This document shows positions 16,789 to 25,714 of a stretch of DNA of 64,000 bases, piece by piece. Source of the DNA: Acidobacteriota bacterium (GTDB lineage: Bacteria > Acidobacteriota > Polarisedimenticolia > Polarisedimenticolales > Polarisedimenticolaceae). Under the pieces are notes generated by a model, which was not told where the DNA came from, searched no databases, and saw only the letters and a program-made list of their open reading frames with translations. The stretch is taken from positions 62,001 through 126,000 of the forward strand of contig JAOTYK010000006.1 of NCBI GenBank assembly GCA_029861955.1, read 5' to 3'. The translations under genes and the position numbers were made by a program. Numbering within the stretch: position 1 is the stretch's first letter; every line of letters begins with the position of its first letter.

Positions 16789-19700
16789 ATGCGTTTCCAA
16801 GATCGCAGGGCCACCGCCCTGTGGGCCGCCCGGTTCGTGATGGTCATAGCAATTGGGCTCGTGACCGGGTCCTTCCATGCAGCGGACAAACAGAGTACCC
16901 GTCTACTGCGCTTCCCGGACATCCACGGCGATCGTGTCGTCTTCGTGCACGCGGGAGACATCTGGATAGCGAGTAGCCGAGGAGGCGAGGGCCATCGACT
17001 AACCGGACACACGGGCCAGGAGCTCTTTCCGAAGTTCTCGCCGGACGGAAGCCGGGTCGCTTACTCCGCCGAGTACTCCGGAAATCGCCAGGTCTGGGTC
17101 ATGGATGCGGATGGGAGCAACCAGCGACAGCTGACCTTCTACAACGATGTGGGGCCCATGCCACCGCGTGGTGGATTCGATTACCGGGTTCTCGACTGGA
17201 CCCGCGACGGGAAGCACGTGGTGTTTCGCGCCAACCGGCTGCCGTGGGGTGTTCGACTGGGGCGCCCCTACGTCGTTCCGGTCGATGGGGGTATGGAGCA
17301 ACCGCTCGCCGTCCCGGAGACGGGTGGCGGCATGTTGTCGCCCGACGGAAAACAGTACGTCTACACCCCCATCGATCGCGAGTTTCGCACGTGGAAGCGT
17401 TACCGAGGCGGCCGTGCACAGGACGTCTGGATCTTCGATCTGGAATCGCACGATGCGCGCCAGTTGACCGATCACGTCGCCACGGACAACCAACCCGTCT
17501 GGGTCGAAGACAGCATCTACTTCACGTCGGATCGAGAAAAGCGGCTCAACCTCTACGCAATGACGACGTCAGGCGAAGATCTTCGCAGAGTGACCAACCA
17601 CGAAAACTTCGATGTGTTGTGGCCCAGTGCGGGGCCGAAGCAGGTCGTCTACGAGGCGGGAGGCAGTCTGCACCGCTTCGATCCGGGCGCGGATGAGAGT
17701 GAGCGGATCGACATCCGGCTAAACGGTAACTTTGTCGGTACGATTGCCGGGTTGCGGAATGTGTCGGACTGGGTCACCGGTGGCGATATCTCTCCGACCG
17801 GGAAGCGCGCCGTCTTCGTGGCCCGCGGCGAGATGTTCACCGTCCCGGCCGAAGATGGTTCGGCGAGGAATCTCACGCGATCTGCCGGGGTCCGGGAGCT
17901 GCACCCCGCCTGGTCGCCGGACGGTCGTCTGCTCGCGTACCAGAGTGACCGCAGCGGCGAGTACGAGATCTATGTCCGACGACAGGACGGCAAGGGGGAG
18001 GAGCGTCGGGTAACCAGCGGCGGAGACGTCTGGCGATTCCCGCCGGTCTGGTCCCCCGACTCGAAGATGTTGGCGTGGGGGGACCGAAGCCAACGGTTGC
18101 GTTACGTCACGATCGACACCGGAAGGGTGACGGACGTCGATCACTCCGACTACAACGACATCACCAGCTACTCGTGGTCTCCCGACAGCCGCTGGCTCGC
18201 CTATACGAAGAACGACGCCAGCCAGTTCTCATCGGTTTACGTCCACGATCTGGAGTCCGGAGACAAACATCGCCTGACGGACGAATTTACCAATGATTAC
18301 CAGCCGGTATTCGGAGGAAAGGGCGACTTTCTCTATTTCCTTTCCGACCGCGACTACAACCTCACGTTCAGCGGCTACGAGTTCAACTATTTCTACACAC
18401 GACCGACGAGGATCTACGCGGCGACACTGAGTAGCGACGGTCCGTCGCTCCTCAAGGCAACAAGCGATGAGGAGCCGTTCACCGAATCGGAGGAATCGGA
18501 AGAGGAGGAGGCCGACGACGACGAGGCGGAGGGCGAGGACGTGCGTGTCACGATCGATGTGGAAGGAATCGCACATCGCGTGGTGGCGCTTCCCGCGTCG
18601 GCAGGGAACTACGGAAGCCTGGCAGGAACCGAAGACGGACTCGTGTTCGCGCAATTCGACCAAAACTCGCCTCCGTCGATCCGACAGTTCAACGTCGAGA
18701 GTGAGGAGACCGAGACGATCCTCGAGGGCAGCGGGAACTACGCGCTTTCCGCCAACGGATCGAAGCTCCTGGTCGCTCAGGGTGAGAACTGGCGGATCAT
18801 CGATCGAAAGGCCGGGCAGGACGCGTCATCCGGGGGCCTGGATCTGAGCGGACTGGTGGCACGCGTGGACCCGGCTGCCGAGTGGCTTCAGATTTTCAAT
18901 GACGCGTGGCGAATTACACGGGACTGGTTCTACGACCCGGAGATGCATGGCGTCGACTGGGATGCCATTCACGACCTGTACGAACCTCTGGTCGAGCATG
19001 TGCATCATCGCGCCGATCTCGACTATATCCTCGGCGAAATGGGTGGGGAACTCAACGCCGGTCACTACTACGTCAACTCCGGAGACATGCCGACCGTGCC
19101 GCGTCGAGACGGAGGCCTTCTCGGGGCGGAGATCCAGAAAGGACCGTCAGGTTTCTATCGGGTCGCCGAAGTTTTCCCCGGCGAGAACTGGCACGACGCG
19201 TTTCGTTCGCCCCTGACGGAGACCGGCGTGAACGTTCACGAGGGCGATTGGATCCTCGCCGTCGATGGCGTCAGCACGAAGGGAGTCGACAATTTCTATC
19301 GACTTCTGGAGGGGACCGCGGGGCATCAGGTCGAATTGCTCGTCAACGATCGACCGAAAGAAGAGGGGGCACGTGTCGAAATCGTTCGCCCGTTGGCCCG
19401 AGAGACCAACCTTCGATACCTGAAATGGACCCAGTCCCGTCGCGATCTCGTCGATCGTCTTTCCGGTGGTCGAGTCGGCTATATCCACCTACCGAATACC
19501 GCCACCGATGGAAATCGCGAACTGCGAAAGTATTTCTACCCGCAGGCCGATCGCGACGCCCTGGTGATCGACGTTCGTTACAACGGTGGTGGTTTCATTC
19601 CCGATCGAATGGTCGAACTGCTCACGAGAGAGCGTCTCAATTACTGGAAGTTTCGCGGGGTAGAGCCGAACCCGACGCCTCAGTATTCGCATGTCGGTCC

Positions 19701-20073
19701 GAAGGTCTGCCTGACGAATCACTATTCAAGTTCCGGCGGAGATGCGTTCCCGTACTATTTCAAGAAGCTCGGACTTGGCCCACTGTTGGGGACACGGACA
19801 TGGGGAGGGCTCATCGGTCTTTCCGGCAATCCCGGGTTCATCGACGGCGGGTCCATCAACGTACCCACATTTCGGTTCATCGATACCGACGGAAATTGGG
19901 CTGTCGAGAACGAGGGCGTTGCACCGGATGAGGAGGTTGTCGATCATCCGACTCTCGTGAGTCAGGGCCAGGACCCCACCCTCGAGCGCGCCGTTGCGTA
20001 TCTACTTGAGATGCTAGGCGAGAATCCGGTCGAGCGGGTGGTGACGCCGTCTCCGGTCGTTCTCCCTCGATAA
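16789..20073 (+). CDS. Tricorn-like S41 protease
   Basis: 1094 residues with an N-terminal signal or anchor (about residues 15-35). An N-terminal block of PD40/WD40-like propeller blades follows (about 40-555, e.g. 'SPDGSRVAYSAEYSGNRQVWVMDADG'). Next come a Glu/Asp-rich linker (about 563-585), a tricorn C1 helical region, a PDZ domain (about 775-870) and an S41 peptidase domain. The nucleophile lies in the SSSGGD stretch (residues 980-985). Archaeal tricorn is a cytosolic giant protease that degrades proteasome products to small peptides. Bacterial forms with a signal sequence are probably periplasmic. The acidic linker is unusually strong. ATG 16789 has AAGGGG upstream, and a -10-like TAGTAT lies at 16723-16728. 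Confidence 0.93.
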   Translation: MRFQDRRATALWAARFVMVIAIGLVTGSFHAADKQSTRLLRFPDIHGDRVVFVHAGDIWIASSRGGEGHRLTGHTGQELFPKFSPDGSRVAYSAEYSGNRQVWVMDADGSNQRQLTFYNDVGPMPPRGGFDYRVLDWTRDGKHVVFRANRLPWGVRLGRPYVVPVDGGMEQPLAVPETGGGMLSPDGKQYVYTPIDREFRTWKRYRGGRAQDVWIFDLESHDARQLTDHVATDNQPVWVEDSIYFTSDREKRLNLYAMTTSGEDLRRVTNHENFDVLWPSAGPKQVVYEAGGSLHRFDPGADESERIDIRLNGNFVGTIAGLRNVSDWVTGGDISPTGKRAVFVARGEMFTVPAEDGSARNLTRSAGVRELHPAWSPDGRLLAYQSDRSGEYEIYVRRQDGKGEERRVTSGGDVWRFPPVWSPDSKMLAWGDRSQRLRYVTIDTGRVTDVDHSDYNDITSYSWSPDSRWLAYTKNDASQFSSVYVHDLESGDKHRLTDEFTNDYQPVFGGKGDFLYFLSDRDYNLTFSGYEFNYFYTRPTRIYAATLSSDGPSLLKATSDEEPFTESEESEEEEADDDEAEGEDVRVTIDVEGIAHRVVALPASAGNYGSLAGTEDGLVFAQFDQNSPPSIRQFNVESEETETILEGSGNYALSANGSKLLVAQGENWRIIDRKAGQDASSGGLDLSGLVARVDPAAEWLQIFNDAWRITRDWFYDPEMHGVDWDAIHDLYEPLVEHVHHRADLDYILGEMGGELNAGHYYVNSGDMPTVPRRDGGLLGAEIQKGPSGFYRVAEVFPGENWHDAFRSPLTETGVNVHEGDWILAVDGVSTKGVDNFYRLLEGTAGHQVELLVNDRPKEEGARVEIVRPLARETNLRYLKWTQSRRDLVDRLSGGRVGYIHLPNTATDGNRELRKYFYPQADRDALVIDVRYNGGGFIPDRMVELLTRERLNYWKFRGVEPNPTPQYSHVGPKVCLTNHYSSSGGDAFPYYFKKLGLGPLLGTRTWGGLIGLSGNPGFIDGGSINVPTFRFIDTDGNWAVENEGVAPDEEVVDHPTLVSQGQDPTLERAVAYLLEMLGENPVERVVTPSPVVLPR

Positions 20074-20107
20074 GAAGGGCCATAGCATAAGATCGGGAAA
20101 ACTGGGG

Positions 20108-20482
20108 GTGACTCGCGTGTCCAGAACGATTCTAATCGTCGACGACGAGCCGATGATTCGTCGGCTCGTGCGGATTCGGCTGGAACAATCGGGGTACGAG
20201 GTGCGCGACGCCGCAGACGGGGCGGCGGCGGTTGGTATTGTCGACGAGTTCAAACCGGACGTTGTCATTTCAGACATCCTCATGCCCGACTTCGACGGCA
20301 TCGAGGTCATTCGTTCATTGCGGAAGAGCCACCCGTCGATCCGACTCATCGCGATAAGCGGCGCGCCCAACGATGTATTCCTCAACAGCGCGAAGGTACT
20401 AGGGGCGGCCCGGGTGCTTCGAAAGCCGTTCTCGATGGACGAGCTGGTGGCTGCAGTCGAAGAGGTCCTCGAGAAACCCTGA
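20108..20482 (+). CDS. Single-domain response regulator (CheY-like)
   Basis: 124 residues, a receiver domain only. The acidic pocket is Asp12/Asp13, the phospho-acceptor Asp56 (in 'VVISDILMPDFDG') and the conserved Lys in 'RKPFS'. There is no output domain, so it must act by protein contact or as a phosphate shuttle. The start is GTG 20108; an in-frame GTG at 20117 is an alternative. The stop TGA overlaps the ATG of the HAD gene by one base (TGATG), so the pair is coupled. No histidine kinase is nearby. Confidence 0.93.
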   Translation: MTRVSRTILIVDDEPMIRRLVRIRLEQSGYEVRDAADGAAAVGIVDEFKPDVVISDILMPDFDGIEVIRSLRKSHPSIRLIAISGAPNDVFLNSAKVLGAARVLRKPFSMDELVAAVEEVLEKP

Positions 20483-21174
20483 TGGAGTCGGCGAGACTAC
20501 CCGTCTTCGACGTTGTGACGTTCGACTGCTACGGGACTCTGGTCGATTGGCGTGGCGGGATCGCAGACGCGTTTCGCACCGTAGCCGGGCGAGCAGGGCA
20601 CGTTGTGAACGTCCCCGAGGTGTTGGATCACTACATCGAGATTGAGGCCGGCTTCGAGGCCGGGGCCTATCGCTCCTATCGCGACGTGTTGCGTCTCACT
20701 GCGATGGAGATCGGTCGACGCCTGGGTTGGACGCTCACTGGGGCCGAGGCTGAGTTCCTGGCCGATAGCCTGCCGACATGGCCCGTGTTTCCCGATACGA
20801 TCGCTGCGCTAGGCGCCATACGTGGCAGCGGGATCGAGGTGGGAATCCTCTCGAACGTCGACGACAAGTTGTTGGACGGCACGCTGAAGTCTCTGGGTGT
20901 TCCGATCGATCTTCGAGTCACCGCGGAGGAGGTCCGGGGCTACAAACCGGGGCCCGCACACTTCGAGACCGCGGCGCAGAAGATTGGCGCAAGGAGTTGG
21001 CTCCATGCCGCGCAGAGTCTGTTCCACGATATCGAGCCTGCCAACCAGAGAGAACTGCCGTCGGCATGGATCAACCGTCAAGCGGAACCCCGACCGAACT
21101 CGCCGGTTCCCGATTGGGAGTACACAGACCTCCGTTCGCTGGCGGATGCTTTGCTGGAAGCTCGCGCGGGCTAG
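20482..21174 (+). CDS. HAD-superfamily hydrolase, haloacid-dehalogenase type II-like
   Basis: 230 residues. Motif I 'VVTFDCYGTLVDW' gives the nucleophilic Asp, motif II is 'VGILSNVDD', and motif III/IV covers 'EVRGYKPGPAHFE' and 'QSLFHDIEPANQ'. The 'FDCYGTLVDW' wording is typical of the type II haloacid dehalogenase clade, which also includes phosphatases. The 'SWINRQ' motif near 'LPSAWINR' is also characteristic. Substrate is uncertain. It is coupled to the response regulator in front and shares CTAG with convergent ttcA. Confidence 0.88.
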   Translation: MESARLPVFDVVTFDCYGTLVDWRGGIADAFRTVAGRAGHVVNVPEVLDHYIEIEAGFEAGAYRSYRDVLRLTAMEIGRRLGWTLTGAEAEFLADSLPTWPVFPDTIAALGAIRGSGIEVGILSNVDDKLLDGTLKSLGVPIDLRVTAEEVRGYKPGPAHFETAAQKIGARSWLHAAQSLFHDIEPANQRELPSAWINRQAEPRPNSPVPDWEYTDLRSLADALLEARAG

Positions 21175-21986
21175 CGACGCGGCTCGTATTGATCGGCCGA
21201 TCGGCTCCAGGCTTCTGCAACCTCGGCATCCAGTAGATGACTTGGACGCACGTTCTTGAGCGCCGCGGTCATCACGGAGCGAAGATCGGGGATGCGTTCT
21301 TCGAGGTCCGTCAGCAGGCGCTTGATCTCGACTCGTTTGAGATCGCTCTGAGACCCGCAAAGGTTGCAAGGCAGAATCGGAAAGCGGGCCTGTTCCGCGT
21401 GGGCCGCAATGGAACTCTCCGAGCACTCGATGAGAGGGCGGATGACTTCGAATCGTTCGTCGTTGGTCGTGTAGCGGGCCGGCATCGCTTGCAGCCGACC
21501 CGAGAAGAACAGGTTTAGAAGAAGCGTCTCGATGGCATCGTCTCGATGATGACCCAGTGCGATCTTGTTGCAGCCCAACCGATCGGCCGCTTCGTAGAGA
21601 ATTCCCCGTCTCAGACGAGAACAGACACGACAATACGTATGCTCGCCCGTCCGCTCCTGTGTCGTGAGCACCGCGCTGTACGTGTCTTCCCCATGGATCA
21701 CGAATTCGATGCCGGCCGCCTCCAGCCAGGCTCGCAGTGGCGCTCCGTCGTACCCCGGTTGTTTCTGGTCGAGATGAAACGCGACGAGTTCGAACCGAAT
21801 TGGAGCACGACGACGAGCACGATCGAGCAGTTGCAGCATGGTGTAGCTGTCCTTGCCGCCGGAAATGGCGACAAGGATGCGATCGCCATCACGGATCAGG
21901 TCGAACGTCTCGATCGTCCTCGACATCGTACGCGCCAGGGAGCGAAGGGGATCTCGGATCTGCAGGAGCTCGGCCATGGCCCTCAT
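21171..21986 (-). CDS. ttcA: tRNA 2-thiocytidine synthetase TtcA
   Basis: 271 residues. ATP-pyrophosphatase with P-loop SGGKDS (residues 42-47) that adenylates C32 of certain tRNAs before sulfur insertion. The [4Fe-4S] ligands are CRVC (Cys119 and Cys122) and a Cys in 'LPCNLCGS'. Together with 'GHHRDDAIETLLLNLFFSG' they are hallmarks of the TtcA group rather than TilS or ThiI. Initiation may be at ATG 21986 or at Met4 (21977). It stands alone, convergent with the HAD gene and sharing CTAG. Confidence 0.93.
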   Translation of the reverse strand: MRAMAELLQIRDPLRSLARTMSRTIETFDLIRDGDRILVAISGGKDSYTMLQLLDRARRRAPIRFELVAFHLDQKQPGYDGAPLRAWLEAAGIEFVIHGEDTYSAVLTTQERTGEHTYCRVCSRLRRGILYEAADRLGCNKIALGHHRDDAIETLLLNLFFSGRLQAMPARYTTNDERFEVIRPLIECSESSIAAHAEQARFPILPCNLCGSQSDLKRVEIKRLLTDLEERIPDLRSVMTAALKNVRPSHLLDAEVAEAWSRSADQYEPRR

Positions 21987-22019
21987 CGTAGGGGCTGTGA
22001 TCGAGACTGTCGACCGCGC

Positions 22020-22721
22020 TCAGAATCGGACAGTCAGTCCCGCGAGGAAACCGGACGACTCAATCTCGCCGTCGACCGAGGTCGGTTGACCCGGTAGCGG
22101 TACGAAACCCGTCCGCGTGAAGTCGATGGTCTGCGAGCGATAACCGGCACGGAGGGAGACGAACGGTGCAAGTTTGAACGACGCCCCGACCTCGGTCTCG
22201 ATACCGGATAGATCCTCGAATGTGCCGTCCGTGATGATCGTCGCATCGGCGTCCGCGAGACTCGGTAGGTAGCTGACCTGTCCGTAGACGTAGACAAATC
22301 CTGCGGCAGCGGCGCGCCCCTCTGCAGTCAAACGAGCGCCGGACGTGTCGCCCGCCAAGCCGACGGTCGCAAGGTCCATGTCTTGCCATCCGGCGCCGAC
22401 CGCCAGGAAGTTATTCTCGGTGGGCGAGAGTACCCGCCAGAGGAAATCGACGCTGACGGATTCGGCATCATCGAAGGAGAAGTCACCCAGGGACGAGCGG
22501 TATTGCCCTGCGCGTAATCCGTAGTCCTCGAATAGCCAGACTTCCGCACGATAGCCCGGCGCTCCGGCATCTCCGGAGACCACCGTCGAGCCCCCCGTCG
22601 TCTCGAAGTCGTTGGCCCACCAGATGGCGCCGATCTCGCCGTCGATGGGGCCCGCGGCGAGGGCAGGGGTGACCGCGATAGCCACCCACAACGCCAGAAT
22701 CGTCATCACGTTTCGTTTCAT
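22020..22721 (-). CDS. Small outer-membrane beta-barrel protein
   Basis: 233 residues with a clear signal peptide (cleaved near 'ALAAGPIDG') and a C-terminal Phe ('LAGLTVRF') as expected for BamA-assembled barrels. The sequence alternates hydrophobic and polar residues in about eight strands ('RAEVWLFEDYGLRAGQY', 'SVSVDFLWRVLS', 'FVSLRAGYRSQTIDF'). It shows similarity in style to YfaZ or opacity-type barrels but no definite family. ATG 22721 has GGAGA 9 nt upstream. It is probably a structural or pore protein; cargo unknown. It is downstream of the CRTAC1 gene on the same strand after 118 nt and may have its own promoter. Confidence 0.75.
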   Translation of the reverse strand: MKRNVMTILALWVAIAVTPALAAGPIDGEIGAIWWANDFETTGGSTVVSGDAGAPGYRAEVWLFEDYGLRAGQYRSSLGDFSFDDAESVSVDFLWRVLSPTENNFLAVGAGWQDMDLATVGLAGDTSGARLTAEGRAAAAGFVYVYGQVSYLPSLADADATIITDGTFEDLSGIETEVGASFKLAPFVSLRAGYRSQTIDFTRTGFVPLPGQPTSVDGEIESSGFLAGLTVRF

Positions 22722-22839
22722 CTCTTGCGTCTCCCGTTGTGCCGAAGAGGGGGGCGCGATCGGACCTGGCCCGCTCAGCGCTTACGGAAAAGATGGGGCC
22801 CCGGGTGCAGTGAGGCAAGGGCGTCGGATTCGACCCGGA

Positions 22840-24504
22840 TCAGCGCGAATTCTCGCCCTCGCGCCACGTCAGCCAGCGACCAAGCGGCACATCGGCGATC
22901 GTTTCTCGACCACCACCGGGCCACTGAATCTCAGCGGAGACCGGCTGCTTCAGGTCGCCGAGTCCAATCAGGATTCGTGGATCGGAGCCGCAGAGATACG
23001 AGCCTCCACCCACGCGCTCCTGAACCCAGCTGCGCTCTCCGACCCGAAGCCGGACGCGAGCACCGATGGCGCTCCGATTGCTCTTCTCGCCGATGAGTCT
23101 CACCCCGAACCACCGGCTGTCGTCATCAAGTTCGTTACGCAGGAGAACGGACGGTTCGTCCAGCGTTGTCAGAAAGATATCGATGTCGCCGTCGTTGTCG
23201 TAATCCGCGAACGCAGCGCCACGAAACGATCGTTCCAGCGAGAATCCATCTCCGTCAGCGGCGTTGTGTGGTTTCAGCCTTCCCTCGGTCTGGAGGAAGA
23301 GGTGGTTCCGTTGTCGAAACTTCGTGCCGACCGAGTACCCGTCGACCTCCGGATAGACATGCCCGTTGGCGATCATCAGGTCCAGATCGCCGTCGCGATC
23401 GAAGTCCCGGAGCCCGACTCCCCAGGACAACGTGAGGAAGGTCGGCCCGAGGCCGGCCAATTGTGAATCATCCACAAAAAACTTTCCGGCCTTGTTGCGG
23501 TACAGCGTGTTGAGATCGTGGGCGAAATTTGTGACGACGACGTCCATCCAACCATCGCCATCGAAGTCGCCTGCATCGGTTCCCATTCCAGCCTGACTTC
23601 GGCCATCGGCGTTGAGTGCGGCCATCGACCGCAGCCCCTGATCGCTAAACGTGCCATCGCCGTTATTGCGCCACAGGGAGTTGGCGACACTGTCGTTGGC
23701 GACGTAAATATCCTGATCCCCGTCGTTGTCGTAGTCGAACGTGACGACACCAAGCGCGTAGCGCGGAGTCTCGAGCGAGACCCCCGACCGAGCGGTGACA
23801 TCGGTGAAGACACCGGAGCCGTTATTCCGATAGAGTTGATCTTGAATCGGCCGTTCGCCCCGTGGGCCACACGCGACGGCAATGCCCTTGTACTGACAGT
23901 GGTCGGCATTCTTGCTGCCGCGAGCGGGTACGAGCTTCGGGTCGGTCACCATGTAATTCCCGACGTAGAGATCCAGATCACCATCGAGATCCATGTCGAA
24001 GAGCGCCGCGGAACTGGACCACTGGTCTCCGGAGACTCCGGAGGCCTTTGTCGCATCGCGGAACGTGCCGTCTCCCTTGTTGAGATACAGGACGTTCGGA
24101 CCGAGGTTGGTCACGAACAGGTCGACGAGCCCATCGCCGTTCACGTCGCCTGCCGCGGCGCCAAAACCCCAGCCACGATGGCCCACGCCGGCGGCCGCGG
24201 TGACGTCGCTGAACCCTCCCTGGCCGTCGCCACGGAACAGGCGGTTCGGCTCACCGCCGTCGGCAGGTCGGTCGAAGGTTGATCCGTTTACGACGTAGAG
24301 ATCGAGATTTCCATCGCCATCGAAGTCCAACCACGCCGCCCCGGCACCCATGGCCTCGACGAGCCATCGTTTCTTGGCCGGTGACTCGCCACACACGTTC
24401 TTCACGGCGACACCGGCCTCCGCGGTGACATCGACGAACCGCAGATCGGCGGCCATGGCGTCGGCGGCCAATGCGATCAGGGCTGCTATCAGAAGGGGGC
24501 GCAC
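22840..24504 (-). CDS. CRTAC1-family protein (FG-GAP/VCBS repeats plus ASPIC/UnbV domain)
   Basis: 554 residues, exported (signal near residues 1-18). The bulk is a seven-bladed propeller of FG-GAP/VCBS repeats, each with a Ca-binding D-x-D-x-D-G loop ('DFDGDGNLDLYVVNG', 'DVNGDGLVDLFVTN', 'DYDNDGDQDIYVAND'). The last 100 residues form the ASPIC/UnbV domain ('RSAIGARVRLRVGERSWVQE', 'EIQWPGGGRETI'). The family is common in Acidobacteriota and planctomycetes, usually secreted or surface-located, with unknown ligand. GTG 24504 directly abuts the stop of the TPR lipoprotein gene (zero gap). The two are often found together, which suggests one surface assembly. Confidence 0.92.
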   Translation of the reverse strand: MRPLLIAALIALAADAMAADLRFVDVTAEAGVAVKNVCGESPAKKRWLVEAMGAGAAWLDFDGDGNLDLYVVNGSTFDRPADGGEPNRLFRGDGQGGFSDVTAAAGVGHRGWGFGAAAGDVNGDGLVDLFVTNLGPNVLYLNKGDGTFRDATKASGVSGDQWSSSAALFDMDLDGDLDLYVGNYMVTDPKLVPARGSKNADHCQYKGIAVACGPRGERPIQDQLYRNNGSGVFTDVTARSGVSLETPRYALGVVTFDYDNDGDQDIYVANDSVANSLWRNNGDGTFSDQGLRSMAALNADGRSQAGMGTDAGDFDGDGWMDVVVTNFAHDLNTLYRNKAGKFFVDDSQLAGLGPTFLTLSWGVGLRDFDRDGDLDLMIANGHVYPEVDGYSVGTKFRQRNHLFLQTEGRLKPHNAADGDGFSLERSFRGAAFADYDNDGDIDIFLTTLDEPSVLLRNELDDDSRWFGVRLIGEKSNRSAIGARVRLRVGERSWVQERVGGGSYLCGSDPRILIGLGDLKQPVSAEIQWPGGGRETIADVPLGRWLTWREGENSR

Positions 24505-25356
24505 CTACTCCTCCATCGCCGCCGGCGACGTGTACGGTCTGGCCGCTTGCAACTCCTGGTGGATTCGCAGGTGTTCCTCCGCTTCCTCGACGCGACCCAC
24601 CTGCATCAGGGCCTGTCCGAGCGCGTAGTGGCCTTTTGGATGTTCTGGATTCAATTCGACCAGCTCGGCTAGGAACGTCAGCGCTCGGTCCGTCGCACCC
24701 ATTTGTAAATCGAGTGCGCCCAACCGATAGAGCGCGTCATCGACCGCGGCGAGTTCCTTCTCATCCTGTGGGTCGAGTTCGAGGACCCGCTCGTAGCAGC
24801 GATAGGCTTCCCGATATCGCTCGCCCATGCGGAACGCGTCTCCCAGATGGAACCACGCCATGAGGTAGCCCGGGCGATGGCTGATGGCCTGATTGTAGAA
24901 TTGCGAGGCCAGTGGGTAGTTGCCTCGCTGATAGGCGATGTTCCCAAGATTGTGGAGAAGCACCGGGTTGTCAGGCACGTCGACCAGGGCGCGTCGGTAG
25001 GCTTGTTCGGCCTCGTCAAGACGACCCAGCGATCCATAGGCCAGCCCGAGATCCGTGAGTCCCTCCGTGTCCGCGTCGATCTCGACGACTCTCTCGAAGA
25101 ACAACAACGCGTCCTCTCGGGCGCCAGAGGAGTAGAGACGTCTCGCATATTGCCGGATGGAATCGGGATCGTCGGGATTGTTGCGAACCTGTGCGGCCAG
25201 CTCGGCCAACTCCGGCGGCGGCGCCGCGAGGAGAGACGGAAGATCGCGAGGACCTTCCGCGACGTCTTCCTCGGGTGGGAGGGGATCATCGCCACACGAG
25301 ACGAGCAGAACGCCAATCGCGAGCAACGTGAAGAGGAGACGCGTCCGTTGAACCAT
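24505..25356 (-). CDS. TPR-repeat lipoprotein
   Basis: 283 residues. Signal with lipobox 'LLVSC' (Cys near residue 21), a short Pro/Glu linker, then about five tetratricopeptide repeats from residue 60 to 270 (e.g. 'EGLTDLGLAYGSLGRLDEAEQAYRRAL', 'PVLLHNLGNIAYQRGNYPLASQFYNQAI'). Expected to be tethered to the inner leaflet of the outer membrane and to hold partner proteins, plausibly the co-transcribed CRTAC1 protein that starts at its very next base. No Shine-Dalgarno precedes ATG 25356. A promoter-like pair placed 8 nt before the ATG suggests a leaderless message. Confidence 0.88.
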   Translation of the reverse strand: MVQRTRLLFTLLAIGVLLVSCGDDPLPPEEDVAEGPRDLPSLLAAPPPELAELAAQVRNNPDDPDSIRQYARRLYSSGAREDALLFFERVVEIDADTEGLTDLGLAYGSLGRLDEAEQAYRRALVDVPDNPVLLHNLGNIAYQRGNYPLASQFYNQAISHRPGYLMAWFHLGDAFRMGERYREAYRCYERVLELDPQDEKELAAVDDALYRLGALDLQMGATDRALTFLAELVELNPEHPKGHYALGQALMQVGRVEEAEEHLRIHQELQAARPYTSPAAMEE

Positions 25357-25363
25357 GATGAAG

Positions 25364-25393
25364 ACAGTACCGAAAACTCTCGGTCGGTTCCAA
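25364..25393 (-). promoter_or_regulatory. Predicted promoter giving a leaderless TPR-lipoprotein mRNA
   Basis: TTGGAA (25393-25388), an 18-nt spacer and TACTGT (25369-25364) lie between the RNA terminator and ATG 25356. Normal spacing would place the first transcribed base at or next to the A of the ATG. This fits the absence of a ribosome-binding site. Confidence 0.4.
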
Positions 25394-25407
25394 CTTCCGT
25401 CGCTAAC

Positions 25408-25453
25408 CTAAAAAAAGAACGCCGGAACCTCGATTCTGAACCGAGGTCCCGGC
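25408..25453 (-). terminator. Intrinsic terminator of the minus-strand RNA
   Basis: A 12-bp stem (25453-25442 with 25432-25421), 9-nt loop, then GTTC and seven T on the minus strand (25416-25410). One position is a G-U pair on the minus strand but an A-C mismatch on the plus strand, so it works leftward only. Confidence 0.88.
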
Positions 25454-25652
25454 AAGAGGACGACCGCTGCCGTGCGCCCGTTCCTGGGAGGAGAACGCGG
25501 AGATTCGACTCCGAACGCACAACAAGTGGACCGACGTATCGAGGTAGTCGCGGCTGGCCTGCTTCTACCCACCGGGAGCGATCTCATATCCCAAGAAACC
25601 ACGCTAAAACGTGGACTTTCCGCGTCCTTCCCGGGGGCGGACCGCGGAATAC

Positions 25653-25681
25653 TTGACCTGCCACGGAACTTGGGGTAACTC
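25653..25681 (+). promoter_or_regulatory. Weak promoter candidate for the XRE-TPR gene
   Basis: TTGACC (25653-25658), a 17-nt spacer and TAACTC (25676-25681) on the plus strand would give a leader of about 55-60 nt before GTG 25747. The -35 is good and the -10 is poor. It lies inside the minus-strand RNA gene, so the two transcripts would overlap antisense. Confidence 0.25.
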
Positions 25682-25714
25682 CAAGGGACCGCAGCGGGAT
25701 TTCCTACCCTGACC

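Larger units (their letters stand above)
25404..25709 (-). ncRNA. Probable structured RNA gene, family not recognised
   Basis: About 305 nt on the minus strand between divergent protein genes, bounded by its own promoter (25743-25715) and a strong terminator (25453-25408). The strand is rich in exact local stems. In 5' to 3' order: a CTTGG/CCAAG hairpin at about 25685-25669, an imperfect 10-bp stem TTCCGCG(G)TCC/GGACGCGGAA at about 25651-25618, CCACG/CGTGG at 25613-25598, and GGGA/TCCC at about 25592-25574. A three-way junction follows, in which GTGCG/CGCAC (outer, about 25520 and 25475) encloses CGGAG/CTCCG and CGTTC/GAACG. No start codon with a ribosome site is seen. It lacks the RNase P, tmRNA, SRP and classical 6S consensus blocks. 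Alternatively it could be a long attenuating leader of the TPR-CRTAC1 operon 50 nt downstream. Confidence 0.55.

Noticed and set aside
25430-25446. T-arm-like GGTTCAGAATC in the RNA region, suggesting tmRNA
   Set aside because: It is the loop of the intrinsic terminator; no tRNA-like acceptor, CCA or tag-peptide frame is present.
25404-25709. Identity as RNase P RNA because of GGAAAGTCC
   Set aside because: Only this short block matches; the other conserved regions (AGGGTGAAA..., ACAGAA...GGCTTA) are absent and the length is short.
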